Below are positions 14,898-22,881 of a DNA stretch of 22,881 nt, one piece after another. The DNA is from Alphaproteobacteria bacterium (GTDB taxonomy: Bacteria > Pseudomonadota > Alphaproteobacteria > UBA8366 > Aestuariispiraceae), in contig SPJV01000052.1 in the NCBI GenBank assembly GCA_006844765.1, positions 1-22,881 of the forward strand. The letters are read 5' to 3'. Below the pieces are notes generated by a model. That model did not search any database, had not been told where the DNA came from, and saw only the letters and a list, made by a program, of their open reading frames with translations. A program made the position numbers and the translations under genes. Numbering within the stretch: the stretch's first letter is position 1; each line of letters opens with the position of its first letter.

Positions 14898-15898
14898 CCG
14901 ATACAACGCAAACCACGCAATCGAGCGACGCGGGCGAACATTATGTGGCGCCCTTCGACGCAAATGTCAGCTTTGACGAACTACAGGACGCACCGCCCCC
15001 GGCGAAGTTCAAGCTTTCCATCACGGGCTGGGTCGGTGCAATCGTCGTAGGCTTTTGGCTGATCGTCGCAATCACGGGCCCGTTCATCGCCCCTTTCGGT
15101 GAGAACGAACTGCCTTTCCCGGATGATTACTCCGAATACCAAACTCCGCGTCTTGGAGATGCTACAGATCCGGAAACCGGTGAAGAACGCGGTTTCTTTG
15201 CGCAAGTGTACAACGGCGCCCTGATGGGCACGGATGCTGAGGACCGCGATATTCTTTCGCGCATCATGTATGGTGCAGGACGGACAATCGGTATCTCTTT
15301 CGTGGCAACAACCATCGCCTATTTCCTGGGTGTCATCCTTGGTATTGGCGCCGCGGTTGCCGGGCCAAGGGTCGACATGATCGTCAGCCGAATAAACGAC
15401 GCCTTCCTAAGTCTACCCTCGATCATGTTGGGGCTGGTCATGGTGGCCGCGTTCGGATCGACGATCCCCGTTCTGATAGTCTGTGCGGGATTGATCTATA
15501 CGACCGTTGTTTATCGCCTGGCACGCGGCATCGGTATGGACATCATGGTGATGGACTATGTCGAAGCGGCAAAGGTCCGGGGAGAAGGCATCTGGTGGAT
15601 TGTCACCAAGGAGATCTGGCCAAATGCGGCGATGCCGCTGATTTCGGATTTCGGTCTAAGACTGATCTACGTCATCCTGTTCATCTCCTCGCTTTCCTTC
15701 CTGGGTCTTGGCGTTCAGCCGCCACAGGCCGACTGGGGTAACATGGTTAAAGAGAACCTTGGCGCCCTTCAGTACGGCGAAAGCATCATCCCCGTTGTCG
15801 CTCCCGCAGTGGCGATCGCGACCCTGACGGTCGGGATCAACCTGATCGTGGACGACATCTCCGCCCATGCCGGCGGCAAACTCTCGAAGCGGATGTAA
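14894..15898 (+). CDS. ABC transporter permease, DppC type
   Basis: This is a 334-residue inner-membrane permease. The N-terminal part of about 45 residues is hydrophilic, followed by the first helix 'WVGAIVVGFWLIVAITGPFI', as in DppC/OppC proteins. 'GTDAEDRDILSRIMYGAGRT' is the family's conserved periplasmic segment. The EAA loop appears in 'MDYVEAAKVRGEGIWWI', and 'FLGLGVQPPQADWG' is the typical C-terminal motif. It overlaps the first permease gene by four bases and ends three bases before the ATPase start. Confidence 0.93.
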   Translation: MTDTTQTTQSSDAGEHYVAPFDANVSFDELQDAPPPAKFKLSITGWVGAIVVGFWLIVAITGPFIAPFGENELPFPDDYSEYQTPRLGDATDPETGEERGFFAQVYNGALMGTDAEDRDILSRIMYGAGRTIGISFVATTIAYFLGVILGIGAAVAGPRVDMIVSRINDAFLSLPSIMLGLVMVAAFGSTIPVLIVCAGLIYTTVVYRLARGIGMDIMVMDYVEAAKVRGEGIWWIVTKEIWPNAAMPLISDFGLRLIYVILFISSLSFLGLGVQPPQADWGNMVKENLGALQYGESIIPVVAPAVAIATLTVGINLIVDDISAHAGGKLSKRM

Positions 15899-15901
15899 GC
15901 C

Positions 15902-17797
15902 ATGAGCGACGACGATATTGTATTCGAAACCAAGGATCTGCGTATTCATGCGATGCGCGATGACGGCAGCGAGCTGCCCATCGTCAAGGGCGTGGATATC
16001 CAGGTAAAACGCGGCCAGGTCGTGGCTCTGATCGGGGAATCCGGCTCGGGTAAGACGACAATCTCGCTTTCCTCTCTCGGCTATTGCAAGCCGGGCCTTG
16101 TATGGGGTGGCGGGGAAGCGAACCTGCTGGGCCATGATGTCACCAAAATGGATACGGAGGAGCTTCGGCCCTTCCGTGGTGAGAAAGTGGCCTATCTGGC
16201 GCAGTCGGCAGCGGCCACCTTCAACCCATCCATCAGGATTAACGAGCAGGTGACTGAGGCCCCGGTTCTTCATGGGACAAAAACCCAGGAAGAAGCGAAC
16301 AAGCGCGCGAATGAGCTTTATCACGCGCTTGAACTGCCGAACCCGGACTCAATCGGTGATCGGTATCCGCACCAGGTGTCAGGCGGTCAGCTACAGCGAT
16401 TGATGGCGGCAATGGCCTTGTGCGGTGACCCAGACCTACTGGTTCTGGATGAGCCGACCACGGCACTGGACGTGACCACTCAGATCGAGGTCCTGAAGGC
16501 CTTCAAAAAGGTTATCAAGGAAGAAGGTGCAGCGGCGATCTATGTTACCCACGACCTTGCCGTTGTGGCGCAGATCGCGGATTACATCGTTGTTCTTTAT
16601 TCAGGGGAAATCAAAGAAAAGGGTCCGGTCGACGTCATCGTCAACAACCCACAACACCCCTATACCCAGCGTCTTATGGCGGCGGTTCGGCCGACGCCCT
16701 CTGCCGGCATGGGGGATGGAGCCGACGGTTCGCACCGGCGGGAAGCTCCGGCTCTCGAAGCGCGGGCGGTTGATGCGGGTTACGGCAAGGGATCGGATGG
16801 CAAACCGCTCGTTCAGATCCTGCGTGACGTCAATGTCACTATCGAACGCGGCCATACGGTCGGCGTGATCGGAGAGTCCGGCTGCGGTAAGTCGACCCTC
16901 GCCCGCGTTATGGCCGGCCTTCTGCCGCCCTTTGGTGGACAGATCAATCTGGATGGCGGGGAACTGCCAGGGGCCCTGACATCGCGAAAGCGATCCGAGC
17001 TTCAGAAGATTCAGTTCGTCTATCAGATGGCCGATACGGCGCTCAATCCCCGGCAACGGATCGGTGATATCCTGGGTCGACCCTTGGAGTTCTATCACAA
17101 TCTCCGTGGGGAAAAGAAACGCGAGCGCGTTCAGCAGTTGCTGGAATTGGTGGAACTGCCGAAAGAGTTTGCGGCGCGTTTCCCGCATGAACTGTCTGGC
17201 GGGCAGAAACAACGGGTAAACTTGGCCCGCTCAATGGCGGCCGAACCGGAAGTTATGCTCTGTGACGAGGTGACGTCAGCACTCGACAGTATCGTCGGGG
17301 CCAATGTCATTAAACTGCTAAAAGGCTTGCGGAAGGAAACGGGTGTAAGCTTCGTGTTTATTTCCCACGACCTTTCCACCGTCGCATCCTTCGCGGATGA
17401 AATCGTCGTGCTCTATGCGGGCCGGGTGGCGGAGAAAGGACCGGTCGATCAGGTCCTGGCCCCGCCGTTCCATCCCTATACGCGGCTTCTCATCTCCTCT
17501 GTTCCGGAGATGCGGGTCGGTTGGTTGGAAGAAACCATGGGCTCCCGCGAAGCATTGGCCGGTATCTCCCGCGGCGTCACAATCACCAAGGTGGGCTGTC
17601 CGTTCTTTGATCGCTGCCCCGTCGCAATCGACGGCACTTGCGACAAGATCGATCCGCCGAAACGCGCCGATCCGCATGGCCATGGCCATGTGATCGAGTG
17701 TCATCGGGAGATTGATGAGCTAATGGCCGAAACAGCCTATGCGCAGGCACAAATCGACGCGGCAGATGCTGCGGCGAACGCTGGCGGAGAGGCGTAA
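15902..17797 (+). CDS. ABC transporter ATP-binding protein with two fused ATPase domains (DppD-DppF type)
   Basis: A 631-residue polypeptide carries both nucleotide-binding domains of a dipeptide/oligopeptide-type importer. Domain 1 has Walker A GESGSGKTT at 45-53, signature VSGGQLQR near 159 and Walker B LLVLDEPTTALD. Domain 2 has Walker A GESGCGKST at 324-332, signature LSGGQKQR near 432 and Walker B VMLCDEVTSALD. A C-terminal oligo_HPY segment contains the usual cysteines (GCPFFDRCP, GTCDKI, IECHREI). In most Dpp/Opp systems these are two proteins, but fused forms are known. All catalytic motifs look intact. The cupin gene starts two bases... that is, one base after its stop, implying shared function. 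Confidence 0.93.
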   Translation: MSDDDIVFETKDLRIHAMRDDGSELPIVKGVDIQVKRGQVVALIGESGSGKTTISLSSLGYCKPGLVWGGGEANLLGHDVTKMDTEELRPFRGEKVAYLAQSAAATFNPSIRINEQVTEAPVLHGTKTQEEANKRANELYHALELPNPDSIGDRYPHQVSGGQLQRLMAAMALCGDPDLLVLDEPTTALDVTTQIEVLKAFKKVIKEEGAAAIYVTHDLAVVAQIADYIVVLYSGEIKEKGPVDVIVNNPQHPYTQRLMAAVRPTPSAGMGDGADGSHRREAPALEARAVDAGYGKGSDGKPLVQILRDVNVTIERGHTVGVIGESGCGKSTLARVMAGLLPPFGGQINLDGGELPGALTSRKRSELQKIQFVYQMADTALNPRQRIGDILGRPLEFYHNLRGEKKRERVQQLLELVELPKEFAARFPHELSGGQKQRVNLARSMAAEPEVMLCDEVTSALDSIVGANVIKLLKGLRKETGVSFVFISHDLSTVASFADEIVVLYAGRVAEKGPVDQVLAPPFHPYTRLLISSVPEMRVGWLEETMGSREALAGISRGVTITKVGCPFFDRCPVAIDGTCDKIDPPKRADPHGHGHVIECHREIDELMAETAYAQAQIDAADAAANAGGEA

Positions 17798-17798
17798 C

Positions 17799-18524
17799 AT
17801 GACGGCCGGGCGGCGCTTTGTCGAAGCGCTTCTCGACAGGCTTTCTGAAGATGCGGTGGCGGGGAAACCTGCCGCCGCATTTCATGCAGCCCTATTGGAA
17901 TGCCGAAATGGCGCAGACTTCCATGATGGCCCCGGCACGCCATACTGGGACCCGGAAAGCGACCCCGACTATGCCGCCGCTCTGGCAGCAGCCCCGGCGG
18001 GAGACCCGCTGACCGAAGCCGCGCGGGCGGTAGCCCCCCTCACCCGTTGGAACCCCGTGACACGGGCTGAGCATGTCCGGCCACCCTATGATGCCGATGT
18101 GGCGTCCCGCATGCTGGCTACCCTCGCCATCGGCAGTTTCTGTCCGGTCCATTACCCCACCGTCAGGGCCGGATTATTCCTCCTCCGGGGCGGCCTGCAC
18201 TATCCCCTGCATAACCATGAATCACCGGAAATCTATGTCGGCATCTCCGGAGCCGTCACCATCTCCCATGGCCTGAATGGAGACACACATCAGGTATCGC
18301 CCGGCGGCTACTCCGTCACACCGTCAGACACGCTGCATAGCCTCACAACAGGCGATGCGCCTGTCCTCCTCGCCTTCATCTGGCTCGGGCCCTACGACCG
18401 CCCAATCTGGTGGTGGCGCGAAGATGAGACCTCGCCTACCGGCTGGACACGCAGCCCCTGGCATCGTCAGGTTGATAATAGCTGGGCCATGGACGATGAA
18501 GAACCTGTCGTAAGCGTTAGCTAA
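17799..18524 (+). CDS. DMSP-lyase-family cupin (DddL/DddQ/DddW-like)
   Basis: This 241-residue protein has a C-terminal cupin domain of the DMSP lyase family, which cleaves dimethylsulfoniopropionate to dimethyl sulfide and acrylate. The metal and catalytic set is visible: Y135 and H138-x-H140-x3-E144-x-Y146 in HYPLHNHESPEIYV, then H180 in TPSDTLHSLT. This Y/HxH/E/Y/H arrangement is typical of DddL, DddQ and DddW. The N-terminal region with 'ARAVAPLTRWNP' and 'YPTVRAGLFLLRGG' also fits the family. I use the ATG at 17799, one base after the ATPase stop, with GAGAGG upstream. The frame extends 60 bp further into the ATPase gene, but that part has no ribosome site. Its place in the transporter operon suggests the importer brings in its substrate. 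Which ddd subtype it is, and whether DMSP is the true substrate, cannot be settled here. Confidence 0.8.
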   Translation: MTAGRRFVEALLDRLSEDAVAGKPAAAFHAALLECRNGADFHDGPGTPYWDPESDPDYAAALAAAPAGDPLTEAARAVAPLTRWNPVTRAEHVRPPYDADVASRMLATLAIGSFCPVHYPTVRAGLFLLRGGLHYPLHNHESPEIYVGISGAVTISHGLNGDTHQVSPGGYSVTPSDTLHSLTTGDAPVLLAFIWLGPYDRPIWWWREDETSPTGWTRSPWHRQVDNSWAMDDEEPVVSVS

Positions 18525-18654
18525 CACCAACGGATGGCGTTTTGTTACTAGTGACGCTCAAACGCAGATGATTCCTTCAATTATAAGGTCTGTCGCAAAC
18601 GGCGCTTCCCAACGCCGACCCCGTCATTTTAACAGGTCGCTTCACTGACCGGAG
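18525..18654. other. Convergent intergenic gap with weak bidirectional hairpin
   Basis: This 130-bp spacer separates the converging cupin and dddD-like genes. A hairpin CGGCG/CGCCG (18600-18604 with 18613-18617, eight-base loop) is the best terminator candidate for either direction, but no real T-run follows on either strand. A four-pair hairpin AACG/CGTT with TTTTG lies just after the cupin stop. Neither is convincing. Confidence 0.3.
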
Positions 18655-21177
18655 TCAGGTCGGTAAATATTCTTCGCTCCAGCTCTCGCTGACCGATCCT
18701 TCTTCAATCATCTGATCAATCTGTTCAGCCGTGTAACCCAGTTCGTCGAGGATTTCTCGCGTCGATTGGCCGTATTTCTGGCTGGGGGGCAGCGCGTAGA
18801 TGGTGCTTCGTGTCGGCCGGATCGCGAAGGGATCCAACTGGGTGACTTCCCGTCCGCTCGGATGATCGGAATAGGTGGAGAATGAGTAACTTCCCCGATC
18901 CGTCCCCGGCGTTCCATCTGCTTCGCGGGAGTTATAAATACGGATGGATTCGATGCTCTCGCAGATAACGCCACCCAGATCGGCGGCTTGCAGACGTTCG
19001 GCCCAATCTCTCGCGCGGGCGTTGACAAAGGCGCTCGACAAGAAGGCCGCGCGATCTTCCTTCGCGACATCCTCAAAACCTTCCAACCCCTCGACGTTGG
19101 AGAATTTAGAAACATCGGACTCATAGGCACTGAGCAAAATCGGCCTGTCGGAGGATGTGTAATAAAACCGGGTCAACGCATCATAGCCGGCTGCTTCACG
19201 CCCGGTCGGCTCATCGAATAATTCGCGCCGCTCGAAGTCGTAACAGAATGGAATTTGCGCAAGGCCGCTGAGTGCGGAAAGGGATGTACGCGGTCGTCCG
19301 ATAACGCCGGATTTCAGCTTCTGATATAGTGCCGTCGCGACGCCGAGCGCACCGCCGAAGCCGCACATAACATCAATGGTGCCGACATGGGCGTGTTCTT
19401 CCGGCGTGTCCATCGATCCACCAAAGCGCAGCATGATGCCTGTGGCCGCCTGAACCAAATCGTCATAACCAAGATAGTTGGAGCGAGGCCCCCGGCGAAC
19501 ACCGCTGAAACAATCCAACTTACAGAAAATGGCGTCAGGATTGAGGTCACGCAAACCATCGATATCCAGCCCCATTGCCTTGATCTGATGATCAGGCGCA
19601 TTCCAGACGATGACATCGACGGATTTGACGAGTTTTTCGAAAATCTCGCGACCGTTCTCGGAGCGGATATCGGTCAAAATCGAGCGTTTCCCGCGCCCAT
19701 GCGACATCCCAAAGATCACCGTATTCCAGCAGTCATAAAATGGCTTCGAAGGGTCGAGCTTAATAACTTCCGCACCAAATCGGGCGAGGTAAGTGACCGA
19801 ATGCGGACCGGCGATGACATTGCACATGTCGAGAATTTTGATGCCGTCCAACCATCCAGTGTTTTCCGCCTTAGGATCACGCGCGGGCAGTTTCGTTTTG
19901 TGAACCTTCAGTGCGGCGAGCGCTTCACCAAACCCAACCCATCGGCGGGGCTTGGGGGTGAGCATTTCTTCGCCACTTTCCTCCAACCAGACCATCGGGC
20001 CAGGTTGGATCATCGTGCCAAATTCTTCGTCATCCACATCCACCATCAAACCGGCGGTTTCGGCATGGTCGTCATTGATCCATTCTTGAAGCCAGCGTTG
20101 CGGCGCGCCTGGATACTTTCCGCGACCGAAAATCCGTTCCCATTCCTTGGAGGTCCGCGTGATGAAGACTTCCTTCATCCGCTCGCTGATCTTCTCCGCC
20201 CAGAATTTCGGCAATGGATAAACCCCAAGAGAGGCATCCGAGGTCCAGTCGTTGGTCGATTTGTAGGTATCTTCTTCTTCCGGCAAACCTTCTTCGACCA
20301 GATCATCATAGATGCCGAGCGCTTTCAGGCATCGTTTTGCATGTTGTTTGTGGCTGGGGCACACCACGTAAAACATCCGCCCATCCTTGCACAGGTACGA
20401 GCGGTAGAAGGGATCAAGCAGCTCCTGCAATTCTTCATAGCTGACATTCATCGGCAGACCTTCGACACGGCGCCGTTCTATTTCCAGCTCGCGCATGGAT
20501 TTGTAACGGTCCGGGTAGTCATCGATCTTGATGGAATTGTAGCAAAGCCCTTCCATAACGGCAGAGGCGAGCGGCACTTCGACATGATCACCATGGCCGG
20601 TCCGCTCCCGCGATTGCAGCGCCAGGGTGACCGCCGAGGCTGCCAACATGGTGCCATAGGCTGACGCAAGCGGCAGCGGAGAGAAAGATGGGTTGATCCC
20701 CATCAGAACCCGGTTCAAGCCCATATCGGTGAACACACCAGAAGATGCTGCTATGACGCTTTCATAGGCGCGCCAATCCCGGCGAAGTTCGTCATTCGAA
20801 GCAAAACCGGGCACTGAAAGCGTAATGAGTTCCTGGCGTTCCGACCGCAACTTTTCAAAGTCTACGCCCAATCGGGCCATGACCCCTGGTCGGAAACTTT
20901 CAATGGCAATATCCGCCTCAGCGATCAGCTCATGGGCCTGTTGAAGCCCTTCCGGTGTTTTCAAATCAAGCGTTACAATCAACTTGTTTCGATTGAGGGT
21001 CGCATTGGCGGGGCTTTCCCAAAGTGGTCCCGAGGGCGGGTCAATATGAACAACGGTTGCGCCTAAATCGCCCAGGATCATTGCGACCGCTGGTCCAGCA
21101 ATATATTGCCCAAAATCAATGACTTTAACGCCGCTGAGCGGAAGTTTCGAAGATGATTTGCCGGCCATTGTATTCAT
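18655..21177 (-). CDS. dddD: DddD-type DMSP CoA-transferase/lyase (tandem class III CoA-transferase)
   Basis: This 840-residue protein is made of two fused CaiB/BaiF (class III) CoA-transferase domains. The first spans about 12-400 (GVKVIDFGQYIAGPAVAMIL, ESFRPGVMARLGVDF). The second spans about 440-830 (IKILDMCNVIAGPHSVTYLARFGAEVIKLD). This length and architecture are those of DddD, which converts DMSP with an acyl-CoA donor to dimethyl sulfide and a 3-hydroxypropionate(-CoA) product. The family's catalytic aspartate is present in domain 2 as D602 (HVGTIDVMCGFGG), matching the position reported for Marinomonas DddD. In domain 1 the equivalent site is Ser/Ala (PLASAYGTM), so that half is probably structural. 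The ATG at 21177 lacks a good ribosome site, and a second ATG follows at 21168. It lies about 100 bp downstream of a GMC dehydrogenase gene on the same strand. A non-DMSP tandem CoA-transferase is the main alternative. Confidence 0.85.
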   Translation of the reverse strand: MNTMAGKSSSKLPLSGVKVIDFGQYIAGPAVAMILGDLGATVVHIDPPSGPLWESPANATLNRNKLIVTLDLKTPEGLQQAHELIAEADIAIESFRPGVMARLGVDFEKLRSERQELITLSVPGFASNDELRRDWRAYESVIAASSGVFTDMGLNRVLMGINPSFSPLPLASAYGTMLAASAVTLALQSRERTGHGDHVEVPLASAVMEGLCYNSIKIDDYPDRYKSMRELEIERRRVEGLPMNVSYEELQELLDPFYRSYLCKDGRMFYVVCPSHKQHAKRCLKALGIYDDLVEEGLPEEEDTYKSTNDWTSDASLGVYPLPKFWAEKISERMKEVFITRTSKEWERIFGRGKYPGAPQRWLQEWINDDHAETAGLMVDVDDEEFGTMIQPGPMVWLEESGEEMLTPKPRRWVGFGEALAALKVHKTKLPARDPKAENTGWLDGIKILDMCNVIAGPHSVTYLARFGAEVIKLDPSKPFYDCWNTVIFGMSHGRGKRSILTDIRSENGREIFEKLVKSVDVIVWNAPDHQIKAMGLDIDGLRDLNPDAIFCKLDCFSGVRRGPRSNYLGYDDLVQAATGIMLRFGGSMDTPEEHAHVGTIDVMCGFGGALGVATALYQKLKSGVIGRPRTSLSALSGLAQIPFCYDFERRELFDEPTGREAAGYDALTRFYYTSSDRPILLSAYESDVSKFSNVEGLEGFEDVAKEDRAAFLSSAFVNARARDWAERLQAADLGGVICESIESIRIYNSREADGTPGTDRGSYSFSTYSDHPSGREVTQLDPFAIRPTRSTIYALPPSQKYGQSTREILDELGYTAEQIDQMIEEGSVSESWSEEYLPT

Positions 21178-21208
21178 CCAGAAGGGTTAAGAAGCGTGAC
21201 AAACTTAC

Positions 21209-21224
21209 CGCTACGACCATAGCG
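21209..21224. repeat. Small inverted repeat upstream of the dddD-like gene
   Basis: CGCTA (21209-21213) and TAGCG (21220-21224) form a perfect five-pair inverted repeat with a six-base spacer, 32-47 bp before the dddD-like start. It lies in the 99-bp gap behind the GMC gene. It could be a regulator site or a minor RNA hairpin. No clear promoter was found beside it. Confidence 0.25.
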
Positions 21225-21276
21225 AAGACATGTATTTCGGCTGAAGTGTGAGTAACCTCATTATTCGGGATTCAGA

Positions 21277-22881
21277 CTACGAAGACGCCGTCGATTCTTG
21301 GATCCACCGAGCCGCTTTTTCCGCAATCATCAGCGTTGGCGAATTGGTGTTTCCGCTCGTGATCGCGGGCATGATGCTGGCGTCCACTACACGAAGCCCG
21401 TCAATGCCACGAAGTTTCAAGCGCGTATCAACAACGGCCGTGGGATCATCATCCGTGCCCATCTTTGCAGTCCCGACGGGATGGAAGATCGTATTGGCGA
21501 TATCCCCGGCGAGCTTTGCCAGTTCCTCATCGCTTTGGAATTGCACGCCAGGCTTCCATTCTTCCGGGGCATATTGTGCCATGGCGGGCTTTGCCATGAT
21601 ATCGCGCACTTGCCGCAAGCTTTCCGCCGCAATGCGCCGGTCGTCTTCTGTGTCCAGATAGTTCGGTGCAATTTTCGGCGCGTCATTATAGTCGCCGGAC
21701 CGCAGGCTGACTTGACCTCGGCTGGTTGGGTTGAGATTGCAAACACTGACGGTCATCGCCGGAAAGGGATGCAGATCTTCACCAAATGCCTCAAGGCTGA
21801 GCGGTTGCACATGGTATTCCAGGTTCGCATAAGGCTGTTCAGGGCTGGATTTGGTGAACGCTCCAAGCTGGCTTGGCGACATGCTCATGGGGCCGGAACG
21901 TTTGAGGAGATATTCCAGGCCGATCTTCGCTTTCCCGACAAGGCTGTTGGCAAGGGTGTTCAGGGTCTTCACCCCTGTCACTTTGAAAACCGCCCGAATT
22001 TGCAAATGGTCTTGAAGGTTTTCGCCGACGCCGGGCGTGTCCTGGACGACATCGATCCCATGCGCCTTCAGATGTTCTGCCGGACCTATCCCCGACAATT
22101 GCAGAATTTGCGGGGTCCCAATCGCGCCCGCCGACAGGACAACTTCATCGTTAGCCCGGACGGTTGTGGATTTGCCAGCGCGATTAACCACAGCGCCGAC
22201 GCATCGTTTTGCCCCTTCCGCCGTTGTCTCGACGATCAAACGTTCGACCTGGGAACTCGTCCAAACTTCAAGATTTTGGCGATTATTCGCAGGTCGCAGG
22301 AATGCCTTGGCCGTATTCCAACGCCAGCCCGACTTTTGATTAACTTCAAAATATCCAACACCGGAATTATCGCCGGTGTTGAAGTCATCGACCCGTTCGA
22401 TCCCAGTCTCAGTGGCGGCATCAGCGAAGGAATCCAACACGTCCCAGTTCAGGCGTTGTTTTTCGATACGCCATTCGCCGCCATGACCATGATGATCCGA
22501 AAAGCGGCTGTTATGGCCGGTCTCCGGATCATTGCCCTGATCGAGCTTGTAATGGTTTTCATGGGCTTTGAAGTCCGGCAGCGAATTGTCCCAGGTCCAA
22601 TTATCGTCGCCGGTGATGCGTGCCCAATTGTCATAATCACGGGCCTGACCACGCATATAGATCATGCCGTTGATTGACGAACAGCCGCCCAAAGCCTTGC
22701 CACGCGGATAACGAAGGGTTCGCCCATTCAGACCGTCATCCGGTTCCGTCTGGTAAAGCCAATCCGTCCGGGGATTGCCGATGCAATACAGATATCCGAC
22801 AGGAATGTGAATCCAGGGATAGTTATCCTTCTTGCCGGCCTCGATCAGCAGGACCCGTTTAGACGGGTCCTGGCTCAATCG
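21277..22881 (-). CDS. GMC-family FAD-dependent alcohol dehydrogenase (DddA-like candidate), copy 2, N-terminus cut by window edge
   Basis: The frame is open to the right edge and starts mid-protein with 'RLSQDPSKRVLLIEAG'. The first beta strand and FAD GxGxxG motif therefore lie beyond the window, while about 534 residues are visible. GMC signatures are PRGKALGGCSSINGMIYMRG and VVLSAGAIGTPQILQLSGIG. The C-terminal catalytic His lies in FHPVGTAKMG and the Asn in GNTNSPTLMIAEKAA. It closely resembles the GMC enzyme at 9893-11506, including NPRTDW, QARDYD and VDDFNTG blocks, and carries an extra His-rich insertion (HNSRFSDHHGHGGEW). It lies about 100 bp upstream of the dddD-like gene on the same strand, so DddA (3-hydroxypropionate dehydrogenase) is a good candidate function. 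A choline or other alcohol dehydrogenase remains possible. Confidence 0.9.
   Translation of the reverse strand, partial: RLSQDPSKRVLLIEAGKKDNYPWIHIPVGYLYCIGNPRTDWLYQTEPDDGLNGRTLRYPRGKALGGCSSINGMIYMRGQARDYDNWARITGDDNWTWDNSLPDFKAHENHYKLDQGNDPETGHNSRFSDHHGHGGEWRIEKQRLNWDVLDSFADAATETGIERVDDFNTGDNSGVGYFEVNQKSGWRWNTAKAFLRPANNRQNLEVWTSSQVERLIVETTAEGAKRCVGAVVNRAGKSTTVRANDEVVLSAGAIGTPQILQLSGIGPAEHLKAHGIDVVQDTPGVGENLQDHLQIRAVFKVTGVKTLNTLANSLVGKAKIGLEYLLKRSGPMSMSPSQLGAFTKSSPEQPYANLEYHVQPLSLEAFGEDLHPFPAMTVSVCNLNPTSRGQVSLRSGDYNDAPKIAPNYLDTEDDRRIAAESLRQVRDIMAKPAMAQYAPEEWKPGVQFQSDEELAKLAGDIANTIFHPVGTAKMGTDDDPTAVVDTRLKLRGIDGLRVVDASIMPAITSGNTNSPTLMIAEKAARWIQESTASS

Noticed and set aside
17739..17798. A 60-bp upstream extension of the cupin gene
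   Set aside because: It overlaps the ATPase C-terminus in another frame and has no ribosome site. The ATG at 17799 sits one base after the ATPase stop with GAGAGG upstream.
19387..20664. A 425-codon plus-strand frame inside the dddD-like gene
   Set aside because: It is a shadow of the DddD reading frame, with no family resemblance or ribosome site.

Overview
The window looks like part of a marine alphaproteobacterial chromosome. This is inferred from a GC-rich coding style, tightly packed operons, a PAS_5-type orphan protein, and a box (aerobic benzoyl-CoA) cluster lying beside dimethylsulfoniopropionate (DMSP) cleavage genes. No rRNA, tRNA, CRISPR array, insertion sequence or phage gene was seen.

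Left part (1-11506): an aerobic hybrid benzoate pathway. On the minus strand, boxC, boxB and an FprA/adrenodoxin-reductase-like flavoprotein form one operon, and a partial PAS-domain gene lies further downstream. boxR (XRE helix-turn-helix fused to a shikimate-kinase-like domain) is also on the minus strand, just upstream of boxC. On the plus strand a second operon encodes a flavodoxin, a PnbB/DUF4863-like cupin, benzoate-CoA ligase, an alpha/beta hydrolase, a MaoC-type hydratase and a GMC oxidoreductase. Both operons start behind TGCA-N6-TGCA repeats that overlap good promoter hexamers, so BoxR probably represses both in the absence of benzoyl-CoA. Canonical boxA, the ferredoxin-domain reductase that feeds BoxB, is not in the window. 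The FprA-like reductase plus the flavodoxin sit where it would be expected, which suggests an alternative electron-transfer chain.

Middle part (11763-17797): a peptide/opine-family ABC importer, made of a Tat-exported binding protein, two permeases, and one polypeptide carrying both ATPase domains. A very strong terminator and about 480 bp of structured, AT-richer DNA separate the binding protein from the permeases.

Right part (17799-22881): a DMSP-lyase-family cupin (DddL/DddQ/DddW-like) is the last gene of the transporter operon. It faces a convergent dddD-like tandem class III CoA-transferase, whose second half keeps the catalytic aspartate at residue 602. Upstream of dddD, on the same strand, is a second GMC oxidoreductase cut by the window edge. 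It closely resembles the first GMC protein, and either could be the DddA-type 3-hydroxypropionate dehydrogenase.

Taken together, the region appears to be a catabolic island for phytoplankton-derived compounds. One half activates benzoate and opens the ring as CoA thioesters. The other imports and cleaves DMSP by two unrelated chemistries. The MaoC hydratase and GMC dehydrogenase may serve either half.
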